From NCBI RefSeq assembly GCF_040436345.1, contig NC_133223.1:14227113-14291112 (forward strand): a stretch of DNA of 64,000 nt. The letters are read 5' to 3'. Shown here piece by piece: positions 1-11,084 of the stretch. The first letter of the stretch is position 1. Every line of letters begins with the position of its first letter. The position numbers and the translations under genes are program-made. The notes below the pieces were generated by a model. It was not told where the DNA came from, did not search any database, and saw only the letters and a program-made list of their open reading frames with translations. Source of the stretch: Pagrus major (lineage: Eukaryota > Chordata > Actinopteri > Spariformes > Sparidae).

Positions 1-373
1 CCGTATGGAAAAGTTCTCACTCTGTCACACACACAAAAACACACACTTTCTGAAAGTGCTCTCTCTACACATCATTATCCGTCTTTCCTCAAGTGAAACT
101 ATCTCCTGTGCCTCATGAGACACTGTTGGATTATGGGAAGTCGCAGATAAGGTAATGAGAAACCCACCGCATCAGTCTGTGCTCAGATGATAGGCGGGTT
201 TTCAATATTTTCACACTTAAGTTTTTCTCAGCTTTTATAGTCTTCAGGTAAGTGCTTATTATTGAACCCTGACATCAACAGTCCCTCCTGCTCCAGGCCG
301 TCCCGTAAAAACATATAATTGCTTTGATGCACTGAAGAAAAGGTCAGAGCAGCTATCCTTCCTCCATTCGTAG
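1..373 (+). other. SRPX: SRPX intron, 3' part
   Basis: This is non-coding sequence before the first SRPX exon visible here. It ends in a splice acceptor AG at 372-373. The exon(s) with the initiator Met and signal peptide must lie to the left of the window, because the first visible exon begins in the middle of a codon. I see nothing else in this stretch apart from a short CA-rich tract near position 30-50. Confidence 0.8.
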
Positions 374-562
374 GGACACCGTGGTGTGCACCCATTAAGG
401 TGAAACATGGTGACGTGAGCTGTCGCACACCCAGAGGGGAGCACTACAGGAACGTGATGGGGACACGCTGCAAGATCCGCTGCAAGCAGGGGTACGAATC
501 CCAGAGCTCAGAGGTGGTGTGTATGGCCAGCAAACACTGGTCCTCCAACTACGCCTGTCGAG
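374..562 (+). CDS. SRPX: SRPX exon: sushi domain 1
   Basis: Acceptor AG at 372-373; the exon opens with the last two bases of a split codon and then reads [16 protein letters not shown]. It ends in ...NYACR plus one base before donor GTAAGA at 563 (phase 1). The four-Cys pattern with a Trp (KHWSSNYAC) before the last Cys is that of a CCP/sushi module. Confidence 0.93.
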
Positions 563-3500
563 GTAAGAGCTCACAAACATGCAGTATGCACTCATCCACA
601 CACTTGCATACTAGGTTTGCCTCTAGGAGTCCCAGTAACGGTTCTTACATTTTTGAGCAAGTTTGTTCTTGGCCCCAGTCCACTTTCAAACTTTTTTTCC
701 TACTGCTTTGAACCACATCACACTGGGAGGGAATTTGTTTTTTGTTATGGATGTTGTCCACTCTGCCTGTAGCTGATGCTCAGGACTCTGAAAATTGGTT
801 CATGTTTATACGAACAATTACATGTGTCTGCAAGGTGTGAAATACTCTTTGAAAACAGTATTTAAATCACTCCAGGATGCTAATGGAAAGTAACTGCCAC
901 TACTATTACTGGTGTCACTGTGCAGTTAGTCTTTAAAAGGCTAGTTCCTACGATACCCGAAGCAAAATAATTATAGCTGTTTTGAATTGACCCACTTGGA
1001 GGGAGAAGATGAAAAGATGGAAAACTGATGAGCTGATTACTGCTACCACCCCTCAAATATACCGTTCAGCCACATCATTAAATCCACTGACAGTTCAAGT
1101 GAAAAACATTGAGCATGTTACAGTGCGATGTTCTGCTGGGAAACAGGTTCCCGGCATTCATGTGGAAACCATTGGCAAGCACCACCCACCGAAACACCGC
1201 TGCAGAACTTGTACGGCCCCCACGGGGCTTGTTCCAGGACGTCCCGCAGATGCTCGATCAGATTGCGAATTTGGAGGCCAAGTCGACATCTTGAGCTCTT
1301 TGTCACATTCCTTCGGTCATTCAGCAGTTTTTGCAGCGTGGCAGTGTCCTGCCAGGGCGGAGCGCTGCCATCTGGGAGTGCTGTTGCCACAAGGGGGTGT
1401 GCTTGGTCTGCGACAATGTTTTGGTACTTATGCGTGTCAAGTGGCATCCTCATGAATGCCACGACCCAAGGTTTCCCAGCAGAACATTGCATTGTAACAA
1501 GATGGTCAATTATATTCACTTGAACTGTCAGTGTTTTTAATGATGTGGCTGGTCTGCGTGTGGAGGACTGAAACTGTTTAGTGTTGATCAGTTCTACAAT
1601 ATTTGTAATTATGAACATCGCACCATTTCCTACATACTCGAAAAGACCAGCGATGAATGGTTGATATATGAGATTTGATAAAAGGCCGAGATGAACCAGT
1701 ATTTTTAAAAAGATGCATCAAAATCTAAACCAAATTAACAGAGCAAATCCAAACTCAAAGCAATCCTTCCATCACCATTGATCTCTTCTCTGACAGAGAT
1801 CCGCTGTCCCAAACTGAGCATGCCCGCCAACGGTGGCTACAAGTGTTCGGACGGCTCCTACTTCAACTCTCGCTGTGAGTTCTTCTGCTCGCCTGGATTC
1901 AGTCTGAAGGGCCAGAAGACGGCAACGTGCCAGCACAGCAAGCAGTGGAGCGCCGGAGTGCCCACTTGTGTTGGTAAGACTGCGTGTGTTGTTGTTTTGT
2001 GCACAGTTTCATCTCTCACAGAGCTCTTGAGGCTGCAGAAGACTTACCAACATTGTAAAATACATATGTAACAGGTACTTTACCTCCTAAAGCCCTAATC
2101 TTCTCGTAATACAAGGTTATATAATTGTTGTTTCGGACAGAACCGGCCTGCAGACATGTACATATACTGTGGTTTGTCTCTCATCAACAGAAAATGATGA
2201 ATGTTTTTCACGTTTGCAGCCTGAGTCTGAGCCTGATAATGACTCGACTCTGTTTTTCATGAATAGCTGATCTATAAGGCTGCACTTAAGGGATCATGGC
2301 TGAATAGTCTTGCACGCTTGTTAACAAGAGACATTCACAGGCTTTGTTTGTGTACAGATTCACTCAGAGCTCACCGTATCGCAGCCGTCAGCTCTTAACA
2401 ATGCTGTTTGTGAAGTGACATTGAGTGTCCTACATCTGTCTGTATGGACTGATAGAGCCTCATGTTCCCTCAGAGTAATACTTCATCCTTCCTTTTCATT
2501 GTCATCTCAAAAATGTGTGTTTGAAACCAAGTCTCTGTCTTTATCATTAGAGTTTGAAAACTATGGGAGAATGAAAATCCAGGTGTTTTTGTTGGAAATT
2601 GCGGCTGAGGGAATGTAGAGTGGAGGGAGCTGCTATTTTTTTTAGCCACTGAGACTGGGTGGTCACTTTCTTGTTTATATTAAATGTTTGTGAAAGGCTC
2701 AATTGCACATTGAAGAGATGTGCATGGGGATCTGTCAGGAGTGTAGTGAAGTCCCTCCACTTCAGGTGGACCACCATGGGACCTTATTTCAGAAGGTATA
2801 TGTATGGTGACTGACGAAAGACAATTGTTGATCCTGTATGAATTGTGCCATGAATCACACATATGTTTGTCTATTTAGAAGATCATTTTTCAACTCAAAA
2901 AAGTCACAGTTTGTCCAAAAAGTAATGAAATATAAGACTGTGAAACTAACTCATTCGAAAGACAACACACACAACAGTCGGGTTGTGGACGTCATCTCGT
3001 GTTTATTTATGTATTGACAAACAAAATATGAGTAATTCATAGCACAGTTAAAATGGGAGGCAACATTTTTTGTCTCTCACCATTGACTATTGTACAATTT
3101 TTTTTTTGTTTTGTTTTTTTACAAAATAAGGTCCCATTGGGTGCACCAGAAGGGGCGGGACTTCCCGTTTCCTCACCGATGATATCAGAATTTAGCCAAA
3201 CATTAGCATAACTGTCCCAATCCAGAGATAGAATATTTTTTTCCAAACTCACAAGTTCACTCATCCAAGTCTTTTCTCTCTTTACGTTACATGTGAAAAC
3301 ATACTGATGAAGAAGATTTAGATCAAGTAAAGCAGCCAAACAGCATTATGTAGTCACAAAATGATCTGACATCTTCCAAATCAAACTCAGCCTAGACTAA
3401 ACTGATTGATCTCTGCACAGCATTGCCCCGATAATGCTGCTTCTTTATTTCCTCTACATAATTGTCAAGTGGCGAAGATGCTGACTTTTTGTTGGGACAT

Positions 3501-6500
3501 TTAGCTTTAGCCTCAGACTTTAAGCAAGACATCATGTTTCAAGCCATCAGTTGCAATTTTAAGAGATTTGTTATCTTTTATTTGTCATATTTTAGATTGA
3601 GTGTGCTTAAAACAATAAAAAGACAGCTGGTGACAGCGTTTTCAGCCAACACATGGAGCTTAAACTAAATACTGTAGGGAGGGTTATCATTTCAGCCGCC
3701 AAAATCAACAGTCGCCGGCTAGAAATGAGAGGCTGCTTTTAGCTACTTCTGTCTGAAATCAAAGACCAATGTTCAAAAATAAAAAAGCTTTGAGTGGTAA
3801 ATCTGCCACCATTATCCTTGTAAACTTTTCTGCAAGAGCAGAAAGCAGCAACTAAAGGGGGCTTAGAGACACACTCAGTTGCTACTCTTCTTGAGTCCAC
3901 ATTTTATCTACAGTACTATTTGTGGCCTTATTAGTAAGATGTCTATAACGTGGACAATGTGATTCTCTCTCTCTGTAGATATGGATATTCCAAAAATCAA
4001 GTGTCCTAATGTGAAGGATAAGTGGGCAGAACCAGGAAAGCTGACGGCGAGGGTGACCTGGGACACACCAGAGGGTGTAGACACTGCAGATGGCATCCTC
4101 ACAGAGTCAGTCTCATCTCCACCAACCTTTTCTGCTTTTCTACCACTTTGTTTCAGTTCACTCGGTCTGTTTAAGTCCCGTTGGCTATGCAGCTATGAAC
4201 ACAGCAAAAGATTAAAACAGAGCCTGTCTTTTGCAGCGTTATCCTCAAAGGGAGAGCTCCAAAATCTGACTTCCCGGAGGGACTCCATAAGATGTCCTAC
4301 ACTGTGTTTGACCGTGCTGGGAACAAAGGATCGTGTCGCTTCTCTGTCAGAGTGCGAGGTGAGCTTTTTAAAGCAGAGCTAGAGACAGAAGGTTTTTGAT
4401 AATCTGTGTGGAGCAGGATTTTCTGTAAGGTTTAATTTGAGAGGTTATTTCCAAGAAGTCACCTGGTAAGTGCTGTGTAAGTTTGGCACTAAGAAAGGGG
4501 GGGAAGACTATAATCATTAAACTTCTAATTATAACAAATTAATTGGTAGTGCAGCCTACATATCTTTTATCAGAGCACAGCAGGTCAACTGAATATGCAA
4601 AAATGTGATCTATCTATCTACAGGGGGAGTACAATTTAGCATATATTTCAATAATTACATGAAATAACATTTACTTTGGTTTAAATTGAGCTTTTCTCTC
4701 ATGGACATTCCTTCTAATAGTTTTTCTATTTGGAACCAGTAAAAAAGTACCACATTTTCTGACCTCTGTGAGAAATTGTTTTGCTGCACGGAGGTCAGAG
4801 GTTCATTGCTTGAGTAGCCTGCAGCTGCTGCTTCTCCACAAATGAGATGGTCGTGCTTCGTGGAGACAAAAAGCAATAGTGTCTTCAGGTGGCCTTTGTC
4901 ACCTTGTTAAGTCAAAAATGTCCAAGTTCAGAGTTTTAAGTTTACAGTACAAGTTGTAGCATATAAGAATCAGATTACTGACCAAGAGTGTAGCAGAACA
5001 ATTTAAAGTTTATCCAAAGAACTTCTATACTTTGTCCATCATAACTCCACTTTTTGGCGATGCAGACCTTTTGTCGTTTGTTCACTTCATATGATTTATA
5101 TAAAAAAAATTGTTTAACAGTTTATCCTCCCAAAATATGTACATCTGTTCACATGACCTGAAGATCATTAGCATTCATCCAGACAATCTCTAACGCTGCT
5201 GTTGAGTATGAAGTTGTTTATATTTCATCGGACTTGTGACGATACAACACTGAGAGTCATGCTAACAATTACATAGGGTTGTACTTAAGGACAGCAGGAC
5301 TTTGGGCTAACTGTATAATATAACGTATAAGTATGTTAGCATTAGCTTATTTTGCACTAAACACAAGGAACAGCCGAACTGGACATGTTGAAATTATAAC
5401 CTGATGCTGGTGGTGCTACTTGAAAAGTCAGAAGTCTTCCTCTTTTTCCTCTCATGCTGCTACCTTTCTGCCTGTCATGTTCCCTCACATTTGTTTTCTA
5501 ATGTGCCCCTCTCTCTCTGTGCAGTGCGCCGCTGCAGCGAGCTTTTTCCTCCAGACAACGGTTACATTAAGTGCGACAGCGACGGAGACAACTACGGGGC
5601 CACTTGTAATTTTAAATGCACCGGCGGCTACGAGCTGCAGGGCAGCGCTGCCAGAGTGTGTCAGTACGGACTCACCTGGTCTGGCACTGATACAAACTGT
5701 GCACGTACGTACTGCAGGCACACACACACTTACACAAACACAAAAATCTGCAATGTTATAGCAGTTGTAGGAATAAAACAAAAGCAACAAATGGCAAAAG
5801 AAGAAAAAAGGAGAAAGTCATTTAGGAAAATCTCTTTTTTTGGGCCTTCGACTTAATTTCTAATGAATGGTTGCCTTTATTTTCAAATCACTGTCTCATG
5901 GATGTTTCACTTATATTAATGTGTATGATCTTCAGGCATTATTCCAAGCAATGCAGCCTAAAGACTCATTTGCAGTGTTATCTCCAAGAACCTTTGTCCA
6001 AAAGTTCAAACAACTTTGGACAACAACCAGAACACATGCAAATAGTTTGAAGACAGTTCTCTGCACCTCCTCCACACTGATTATTCCACTGTTTTATTTT
6101 TACTGTTCCAGGATTAAAATTGTCTGTTGATAAATTTTAATTGGTATCTGCATCAGTAATGACGTTGAGGTTCTTATTTTTTTTCCATGCAGTGTACCCG
6201 AATCGGGCATTCAGTGTTGCCAGCTCTCGAAAGAGAAACAAGCAACCAGGTCCATGGAAACAAGTCCAAAATAAACCACTTGGCTCTTTAAACAGCCCAA
6301 AACAGGCAACTCTACCTAATGTGTGTGTGTGAGAGAGAGGCCATTTGATCAATTTAGACTGGATATACAATATATGTATGAATTCATTTTGCATTTCATT
6401 CATTTTCTTTTTAACAAAACCAACTGGCCAAGAAAATCGAGGTACACATAAATGAATGAATGAAAATTAAAGAACTTGACCGTTTTAACCGTTTTAATGA

Positions 6501-8676
6501 ACTGACCAAGTAATTAAATCAGTGTATCCGTAGAGAGCCTTTGAATCATTCCCCACGTGAGGTTGAATCAAGTCCTTCAATACAGTCTCTTCTCCGACTC
6601 TTTGTTATATTTTTTCCAATTTTCCGCCCACTTCGTCCTAGCCATTGTTAGCTAAGTAGCAGCATAGTGGTAATAAACACGACAGTGTCGTGTAAAGTTT
6701 GCCTACGAGTGCGAAACTGGTTCCATGTGAGAAGCTCAGTGGAGGAGAAAATGGCCTCTCTGCTATCCATCGATTAGGCAAATCAATACTGGATGCCCCT
6801 CTATTGAATGAGTGTATCTGTGCCACGTGATAAGTCGAGGATGTGAGAGACACAGTTGTTGCAGCTTCTGTGCAACAAACCATAAGCAATTTATGCTCGA
6901 CGTGTCAAGTTGAGTTCACTGTTGAATACACAATGAGGCCGCACAAGTTTCTTATCTGATTTCACTGCTCGACAGCCCAAAAGAATCAAATCATGCAGCA
7001 TCTCACTGTGACATTGTGCTGCATTAACTCTTGTATTCTTGTACTGTGTGTCACATCTTCTCATGTCACCTAATTGTCATCTTAACTGTGTCATCGCAGC
7101 CATGAACATTAATGTGGGAGTGCGTACGGCCGCTGCACTGCTGGACCAGTTCTATGAGAAAAGACGGCTCCTCATTATCTCGGCCCCAACGGCTGCCAAT
7201 CACAATTACCGTTTCCAGATGACTAACTTACAGGTGAGGCACGACTCACAGGGAGGTCATGAGCTGTATGTGAGACAAAAGAAGGAGAGCAGGAGTGAAG
7301 AAGTAATGGAAGGCAATACTCCACTTCATCTCTTGCTGCTCACGAACAGGGCTGCAGTGTGTTTTTTTCTCGCTTAGCTGCTTAAGTGGGACAAAGCGGT
7401 GAGACAAATAAAAAGGGGGTGGGGGTGATGAACAGTAAACGTCGAGATGATGAATAAACGACACAGACACCGGCTTTGATAAGGCTATTCTGGGGCCTGA
7501 TGTGTCCCCGGGTTGTCAGAGACCATTAAGTCAGAGCTGTTTTTAAACGCCGGATCTTTGAAAGTGACTTTGTTGTCAGCTGAAAGACAAGATCCTGTTT
7601 AAGGACAATTTGTGAACAACCTGAGTGGTCAGTCCTGGAATCTGTCAGGCAGTTATCATTAGTAGTTTGTGCTAATCAGAGCTATAATGATGAGCTGATT
7701 AAAACATTATATTTTCTTAAACACTGACTGAATTTTTATTCTTTGGTTGAACTTTTCTTTTAAGTGTCTTGCTGTAACTGTGGCAGGGTTTTCATTTTTA
7801 ACGTGTTTTTTTGTTGTTGTAAACAAAAGTAAAAAAGAGATGTTTGTTAGGTTAAGCACACTGTGGAAACAAATTTCCCCTTTGGACACAATAAAGTCTT
7901 TCTATGCTGTGCTTCACAAATCTGCAGTGAAAAAGCAAAAACTGTAGATGTAGCTGTTCATTACTGGATAGTCTGGAAGCTAATTAAATGGTATAAATAT
8001 TGTACAGTATATATCTAATATGCATATGGGAGAGGTTATCCTTTGTAACACGTGTTTAACATTGTGAAAAGGTGTGTTTTAACTTTTATTTTTGTTGCCT
8101 AAACCTAACCAAGTATTTTCTGTCATGCACCACACCTGAACACCAGGTGTGAGTGTGAGAGTAATCGCACTGTGATATAAACTGAGCTGACTTTTCTTTT
8201 GCCTGCATGGGAATCAATAACAGAGCTCCAAAACAACAACATTAATAGATCAGTCTCTCTGTTTCTTTCTCTTTTGTGTGGACAGCACGCTCAGTGTGGA
8301 CTGGACCTGAGGCATGTGACAGTAATTGAGCTGGTCGGGACTTACCCAGCACAGATTGGCCGAATTCGACACACGCTGCTGCCCCCAGGCCTGGCCCTGC
8401 AGCTCAGGTAATCACACACACACATACACACTTTCACAACATGTGTCTTTGGCTCGTTCCAGCTGCTTACTGAGCTGATGTGCGTTTCCTAGGTTACTGC
8501 TCCAGATTCCTCAAAGGTCTTTCCAAATGGTGCTGGTAGACAAGCAGGGTATGGACAAGCAACGCTACCCGTTCCCGATCACCGCGGCTGAATTATTGAC
8601 CACCATCGACACCTTCCCCCTCCGCAAGGATGAGATGGTGCTGCAGCAGGAGGCGGGTCAGACCTGTCAATCATAA
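374..8676 (+). CDS. SRPX: SRPX, sushi-repeat-containing protein (5'-partial, 8 exons)
   Basis: Secreted/extracellular sushi-repeat protein; the known SRPX family has a signal peptide, three sushi (CCP) modules, one HYR domain and a C-terminal DUF4174 domain. Exons 374-562, 1797-1973, 3979-4105, 4237-4358, 5525-5704, 7100-7233, 8286-8407 and 8493-8676 have GT-AG borders and compatible phases throughout, giving 410 residues to the TAA at 8674-8676. Domain order is sushi 1, sushi 2, HYR (split over two exons), sushi 3, then DUF4174 over the last three exons. Landmarks include [34 protein letters not shown] and [20 protein letters not shown], which match SRPX as I recall it. The human protein is about 464 residues, so roughly 50 N-terminal residues are missing to the left. 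SYTL5 as neighbour, in convergent orientation, supports SRPX over SRPX2. No frameshift or internal stop is present. Confidence 0.95.
563..1796 (+). other. SRPX: SRPX intron containing a Tc1-like remnant
   Basis: Intron between the sushi 1 and sushi 2 exons. Its central part (about 1060-1555) is a palindromic Tc1-like transposon remnant, listed separately. I see nothing else recognisable in it. Confidence 0.8.
1060..1555 (-). mobile_element. Degenerate Tc1/mariner-derived element with long inverted ends
   Basis: About 90 bases at each end form an imperfect inverted repeat: the left arm contains CAGCCACATCATTAAA and the right arm its complement TTTAATGATGTGGCTG, followed inwards by matching CAGAACATTGCA-type blocks. 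The core read on the - strand has an open frame (about 1118-1618) with [13 protein letters not shown], resembling the NPIEH(L/W)WDVL motif around the third catalytic acid of Tc1 transposases. An intact transposase would be over 300 residues, so this is a short internally deleted relic and not a gene. A second fragment of the same family is at 47763-47900. Confidence 0.75.
1797..1973 (+). CDS. SRPX: SRPX exon: sushi domain 2
   Basis: Acceptor AG at 1795-1796, donor GTAAGA at 1974, phases 1 and 1. It encodes [26 protein letters not shown] and a terminal WSAGVPTCV, a full CCP module that is one symmetrical exon. Confidence 0.95.
1974..3978 (+). other. SRPX: SRPX intron containing a MITE
   Basis: Intron between sushi 2 and the HYR domain. 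It holds one copy of a palindromic MITE at about 2746-3166 (listed separately). The rest is AT-rich with no coding signal. Confidence 0.8.
2746..3166. mobile_element. MITE copy A with ~45-bp inverted ends
   Basis: The left end carries GAAGTCCCTCCACTTC and, further in, ATGGGACCTTATTTCAGAA. The right end carries the inverse, AAAATAAGGTCCCAT followed by GGGGCGGGACTTCC. The middle has no coding potential. A second copy with the same ends lies at about 52948-53230 in the SYTL5 5' intron, so this is a dispersed non-autonomous DNA element. Superfamily is not decided by what I can see. Confidence 0.7.
3979..4105 (+). CDS. SRPX: SRPX exon: HYR domain, first half
   Basis: Acceptor AG at 3977-3978. The exon encodes [20 protein letters not shown], then [20 protein letters not shown], the start of the hyalin-repeat (HYR) domain. 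The donor is GTCAGT at 4106 (less common base at +3), phase 2. The next exon restores the frame as Asp. Confidence 0.93.
4237..4358 (+). CDS. SRPX: SRPX exon: HYR domain, second half
   Basis: Acceptor AG at 4235-4236, donor GTGAGC at 4359. It encodes [20 protein letters not shown] followed by [20 protein letters not shown]. The YTVxDxAGNxxxCxFxVxV pattern is diagnostic of an HYR domain. Phases 2 and 1. Confidence 0.93.
4359..5524 (+). other. SRPX: SRPX intron, no recognised content
   Basis: AT-rich intron between the HYR and sushi 3 exons. It ends in a long pyrimidine tract and GCAG acceptor. I see no repeat or coding signal that I can name. Confidence 0.7.
5525..5704 (+). CDS. SRPX: SRPX exon: sushi domain 3
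   Basis: Acceptor GCAG ending at 5524. Encodes [36 protein letters not shown] and a final WSGTDTNCA. The donor is GTACGT at 5705, chosen because only this one joins in frame to the next exon. A second GTAC follows 4 bases later and would shift the frame. Confidence 0.93.
5705..7099 (+). other. SRPX: SRPX intron, no recognised gene
   Basis: Intron between sushi 3 and DUF4174. It contains a short perfect hairpin near 6677-6693 (ACACGACA, one base, TGTCGTGT) and low-complexity GT/GA near 6320-6340. No coding feature is supported. Confidence 0.65.
7100..7233 (+). CDS. SRPX: SRPX exon: DUF4174, part 1
   Basis: Acceptor GCAG ending at 7099; donor GTGAGG at 7234; phase 0 at its end. It encodes [20 protein letters not shown] then [20 protein letters not shown], the conserved start of the DUF4174 domain found at the C-terminus of SRPX-family proteins. 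Confidence 0.95.
7234..8285 (+). other. SRPX: SRPX intron, no recognised content
   Basis: AT-rich intron within the DUF4174 coding part. It has homopolymeric T and A runs but no recognisable repeat family or coding signal. Confidence 0.65.
8286..8407 (+). CDS. SRPX: SRPX exon: DUF4174, part 2
   Basis: Acceptor ACAG ending at 8285, donor GTAATC at 8408, phase 2. Encodes [20 protein letters not shown] and ends LPPGLALQL, which aligns with the HITVVELVG region of SRPX as I recall it. Confidence 0.95.
8493..8676 (+). CDS. SRPX: SRPX terminal coding exon
   Basis: Acceptor CTAG ending at 8492. Encodes [20 protein letters not shown], then a stretch ending [20 protein letters not shown] plus QS and TAA at 8674-8676. 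The acidic, Cys-containing tail is the usual SRPX C-terminus. Confidence 0.95.
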
Positions 8677-8819
8677 AACCCTGGACTCTCTGCCATCTTT
8701 GATCCTTTTCCTCCTCAGTCAGTCAAAGCAGACAGGACCCACTCACATCTTCTGTTTCTTTCCACATGTCACACACGTCTACCTGAACTCATTCAGTCCT
8801 GTATCCACAAGGTGTGAGT

Positions 8820-8855
<36 letters not shown>

Positions 8856-9240
8856 CTGTGTGTGTGCCGTCAAAGATCGAGATGTCAGTCATGGAGCTGT
8901 CCTGAAGCAAGATTTGTTAAGAGACGTTACTAAATGGAATGGGTCATACAGTACATTACAATCATATTGATTCCTGTGTCTCGTCTATCTGTATGTTTTA
9001 TTATTATTATTGATATTTTCAAAACAGAAATATGTTTTACTATTTTGTATGAAAAGTCTTTTTACTGTATGAACTGGAAAACTCTTCGCCTGTCAAATAT
9101 TTATGTCCCACTTCTCTAATAATGATGTATTCTGTCACTCTCTGGAATACTGTGTGTGTTTTATGTGCAGGACAGGACAGTGATTCAGCTCTGTTTGTAC
9201 ACTCTACGTCTGAATTTACAAGACACTGATTAAATATGTC
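8677..9240 (+). other. SRPX: Probable SRPX 3'UTR
   Basis: Non-coding sequence after the SRPX stop. It contains a GT microsatellite (8822-8868). A possible polyadenylation signal ATTAAA lies at 9229-9234. The cleavage site cannot be placed without transcript data. Confidence 0.45.
8822..8868. repeat. (GT)n microsatellite
   Basis: A run of about 14 GT units followed by an interrupted GT block, inside the presumed SRPX 3'UTR. Confidence 0.95.
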
Positions 9241-9484
9241 TATCATTGAGAAAGTGATCTTAAGTGTTTGTCAGTGTGAGTGCAAGAGACGAGCTCGATC
9301 GCCTGAAGACAAGTCAAGAGAGAAACGGAAGAAGGAGGAAAGGATGGGTTTCTAAAATCTCTGATGAACAAAATGAATTGTACATTTTTTGTTTTCGTAA
9401 AACAACAAAAATGTTATTTCAACTTTTTTTTTCCAGTACAAACATTTCAAAGCAAATCCCAGTATCAAGTGTCGTTGTCATTCT

Positions 9485-9670
9485 TTAAGCAATAGTTCAA
9501 CATTTTTGGAAATAATATTAGAAGAGTAAGAAAATAGATACCATTCTCATGTCTGTACGCTAAATATTAAGCTATTGCCGACAGCCGGTTAGCTTAGCTT
9601 AGCAAACAGACCGGTAAGTAACTGGCCTTTTTCTGCTAAAAGATAAGAAAATCAGCCAGCCAACACCTCT
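9485..9670. repeat. Dispersed fish repeat fragment (GCTTAGCTTAGC type)
   Basis: Contains the blocks ATAGTTCAACATTTTTGGAA, ACCATTCTCATGTCTGTACG and CCGGTTAGCTTAGCTTAGCA in the order I recognise from a very common percomorph interspersed repeat. It is truncated on its right. Identification rests on recognition, not on a search. Confidence 0.55.
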
Positions 9671-11084
9671 AAAGGTTTGTTCAGACAGAAAGCAAAGCAT
9701 TTTTTTTTACATTTTGCATGAATTTGACAGCAGGGACTGTGGTTATCTGCCCTAATCAGTGTTAAATATTACAGAGGCCCTGAGGGTCAAAACACAAGAA
9801 CATTTCACTAAATGCTAAATAGGACAGAACCCAAGTCCATAGAGAGGCAAAATGTAATGTGGAGTTTTGATAAAACATTGGTTACATGGCTTGTTCATGA
9901 AATAATAAATAAGACGTCTTGGTAAGTCTTCAGCAGAGGTACAAATCAGGAGATAATAACCTGAGCCTGACCTTTTCATAGATGTGTCGAGATTGGATAA
10001 AAGGCGGAAGAAAATCAGTGGTGTTCAGAGAGTGTTTCCCCAAAACAAACACACCAAAATATTTACAGAAAGAAACTATACATAAAAAATAGAAAATAAA
10101 TTCAAAATAAATCAAATTTCAATTTCCTCTTTCAGGGAGGGGTGTATTGCTGCAAATTTGGGGACTTGATAGAACATTGTGCTGTTTTAATGTATGTTTA
10201 TATGTTCAGAGGAAAATTGATGGATTTTTTTGGTAGTGTGTCAAAAGTCTTCAGTCAAAAAGCACCAACTGGTTTGTAGGTGTACACTCACAGAGACAGC
10301 ACCTAATCAACAGCTCGATATCGGAGGCATTCAACAAAAAGTCAAACAGTCAGTCTATGGAAACTTGTGTGTTTATTTCAAAATATTCCTGTAACACATT
10401 TGGGACAAAATCGGCTGGAATACAGAGAGTTTGATGCTTGGAAACCAGACACAACAGAGATAGTACATGCTGTACATCAAGAGTTTCTTCTGTAATCAGG
10501 TATTGCACGAGCCTCTCATCTAAAGTATGTTGCACAGTGAACACCTTGTTTGATTATTACTATATGTAATTGTGCAGAGTGAAACTGGTTTGCTCTGGGA
10601 GTTCAGAGCAGAAGGTTTACCAAGGACAAGCGGACTAAATTGGCATTCCACATGAAAAATGATTGTACAGGGTTTAACTTGAGAATAGTTTTTGTGAATT
10701 GTGTGATTCATCACAGGATGGTGGATCTCAGAGCCCCGGGCGACAGGGACAAGGTGACTGTCACTGACTCATTATTAGGCTTCCCCTGAGATGAAGGCAG
10801 CTCGCCTCAGTGCTGACTCACTCTGAAACACTCAGCCCCCATCTCAGGGTTCCTGGGAACGCACTTCACACATCACATTTCTCTTCTGAGGTTAAGGTGA
10901 TGACAACGTTATCAGTGCTTTACATAACCTTCTTTTGTTCATCTACCTCTGTTTTTTCTAATACCATGCAGTTTCTATTATCACACTGATACAGTGCTAT
11001 GGAAATTTACATCGAAGCTAGGCTAAATCATGTAATCTGTCTTCTTTTTAATTAATCTGTCTGTTTTTATTACGACAACCAGAG

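Noticed and set aside
1009..1618. Genes of 130-166 codons on both strands
   Set aside because: They lie within a palindromic Tc1 relic. Only a short stretch resembles transposase, and the element is dead.
374..8676. SRPX2 as the identity of the sushi gene
   Set aside because: The neighbour is SYTL5, not SYTL4, and the sequence resembles SRPX more closely ([32 protein letters not shown]).
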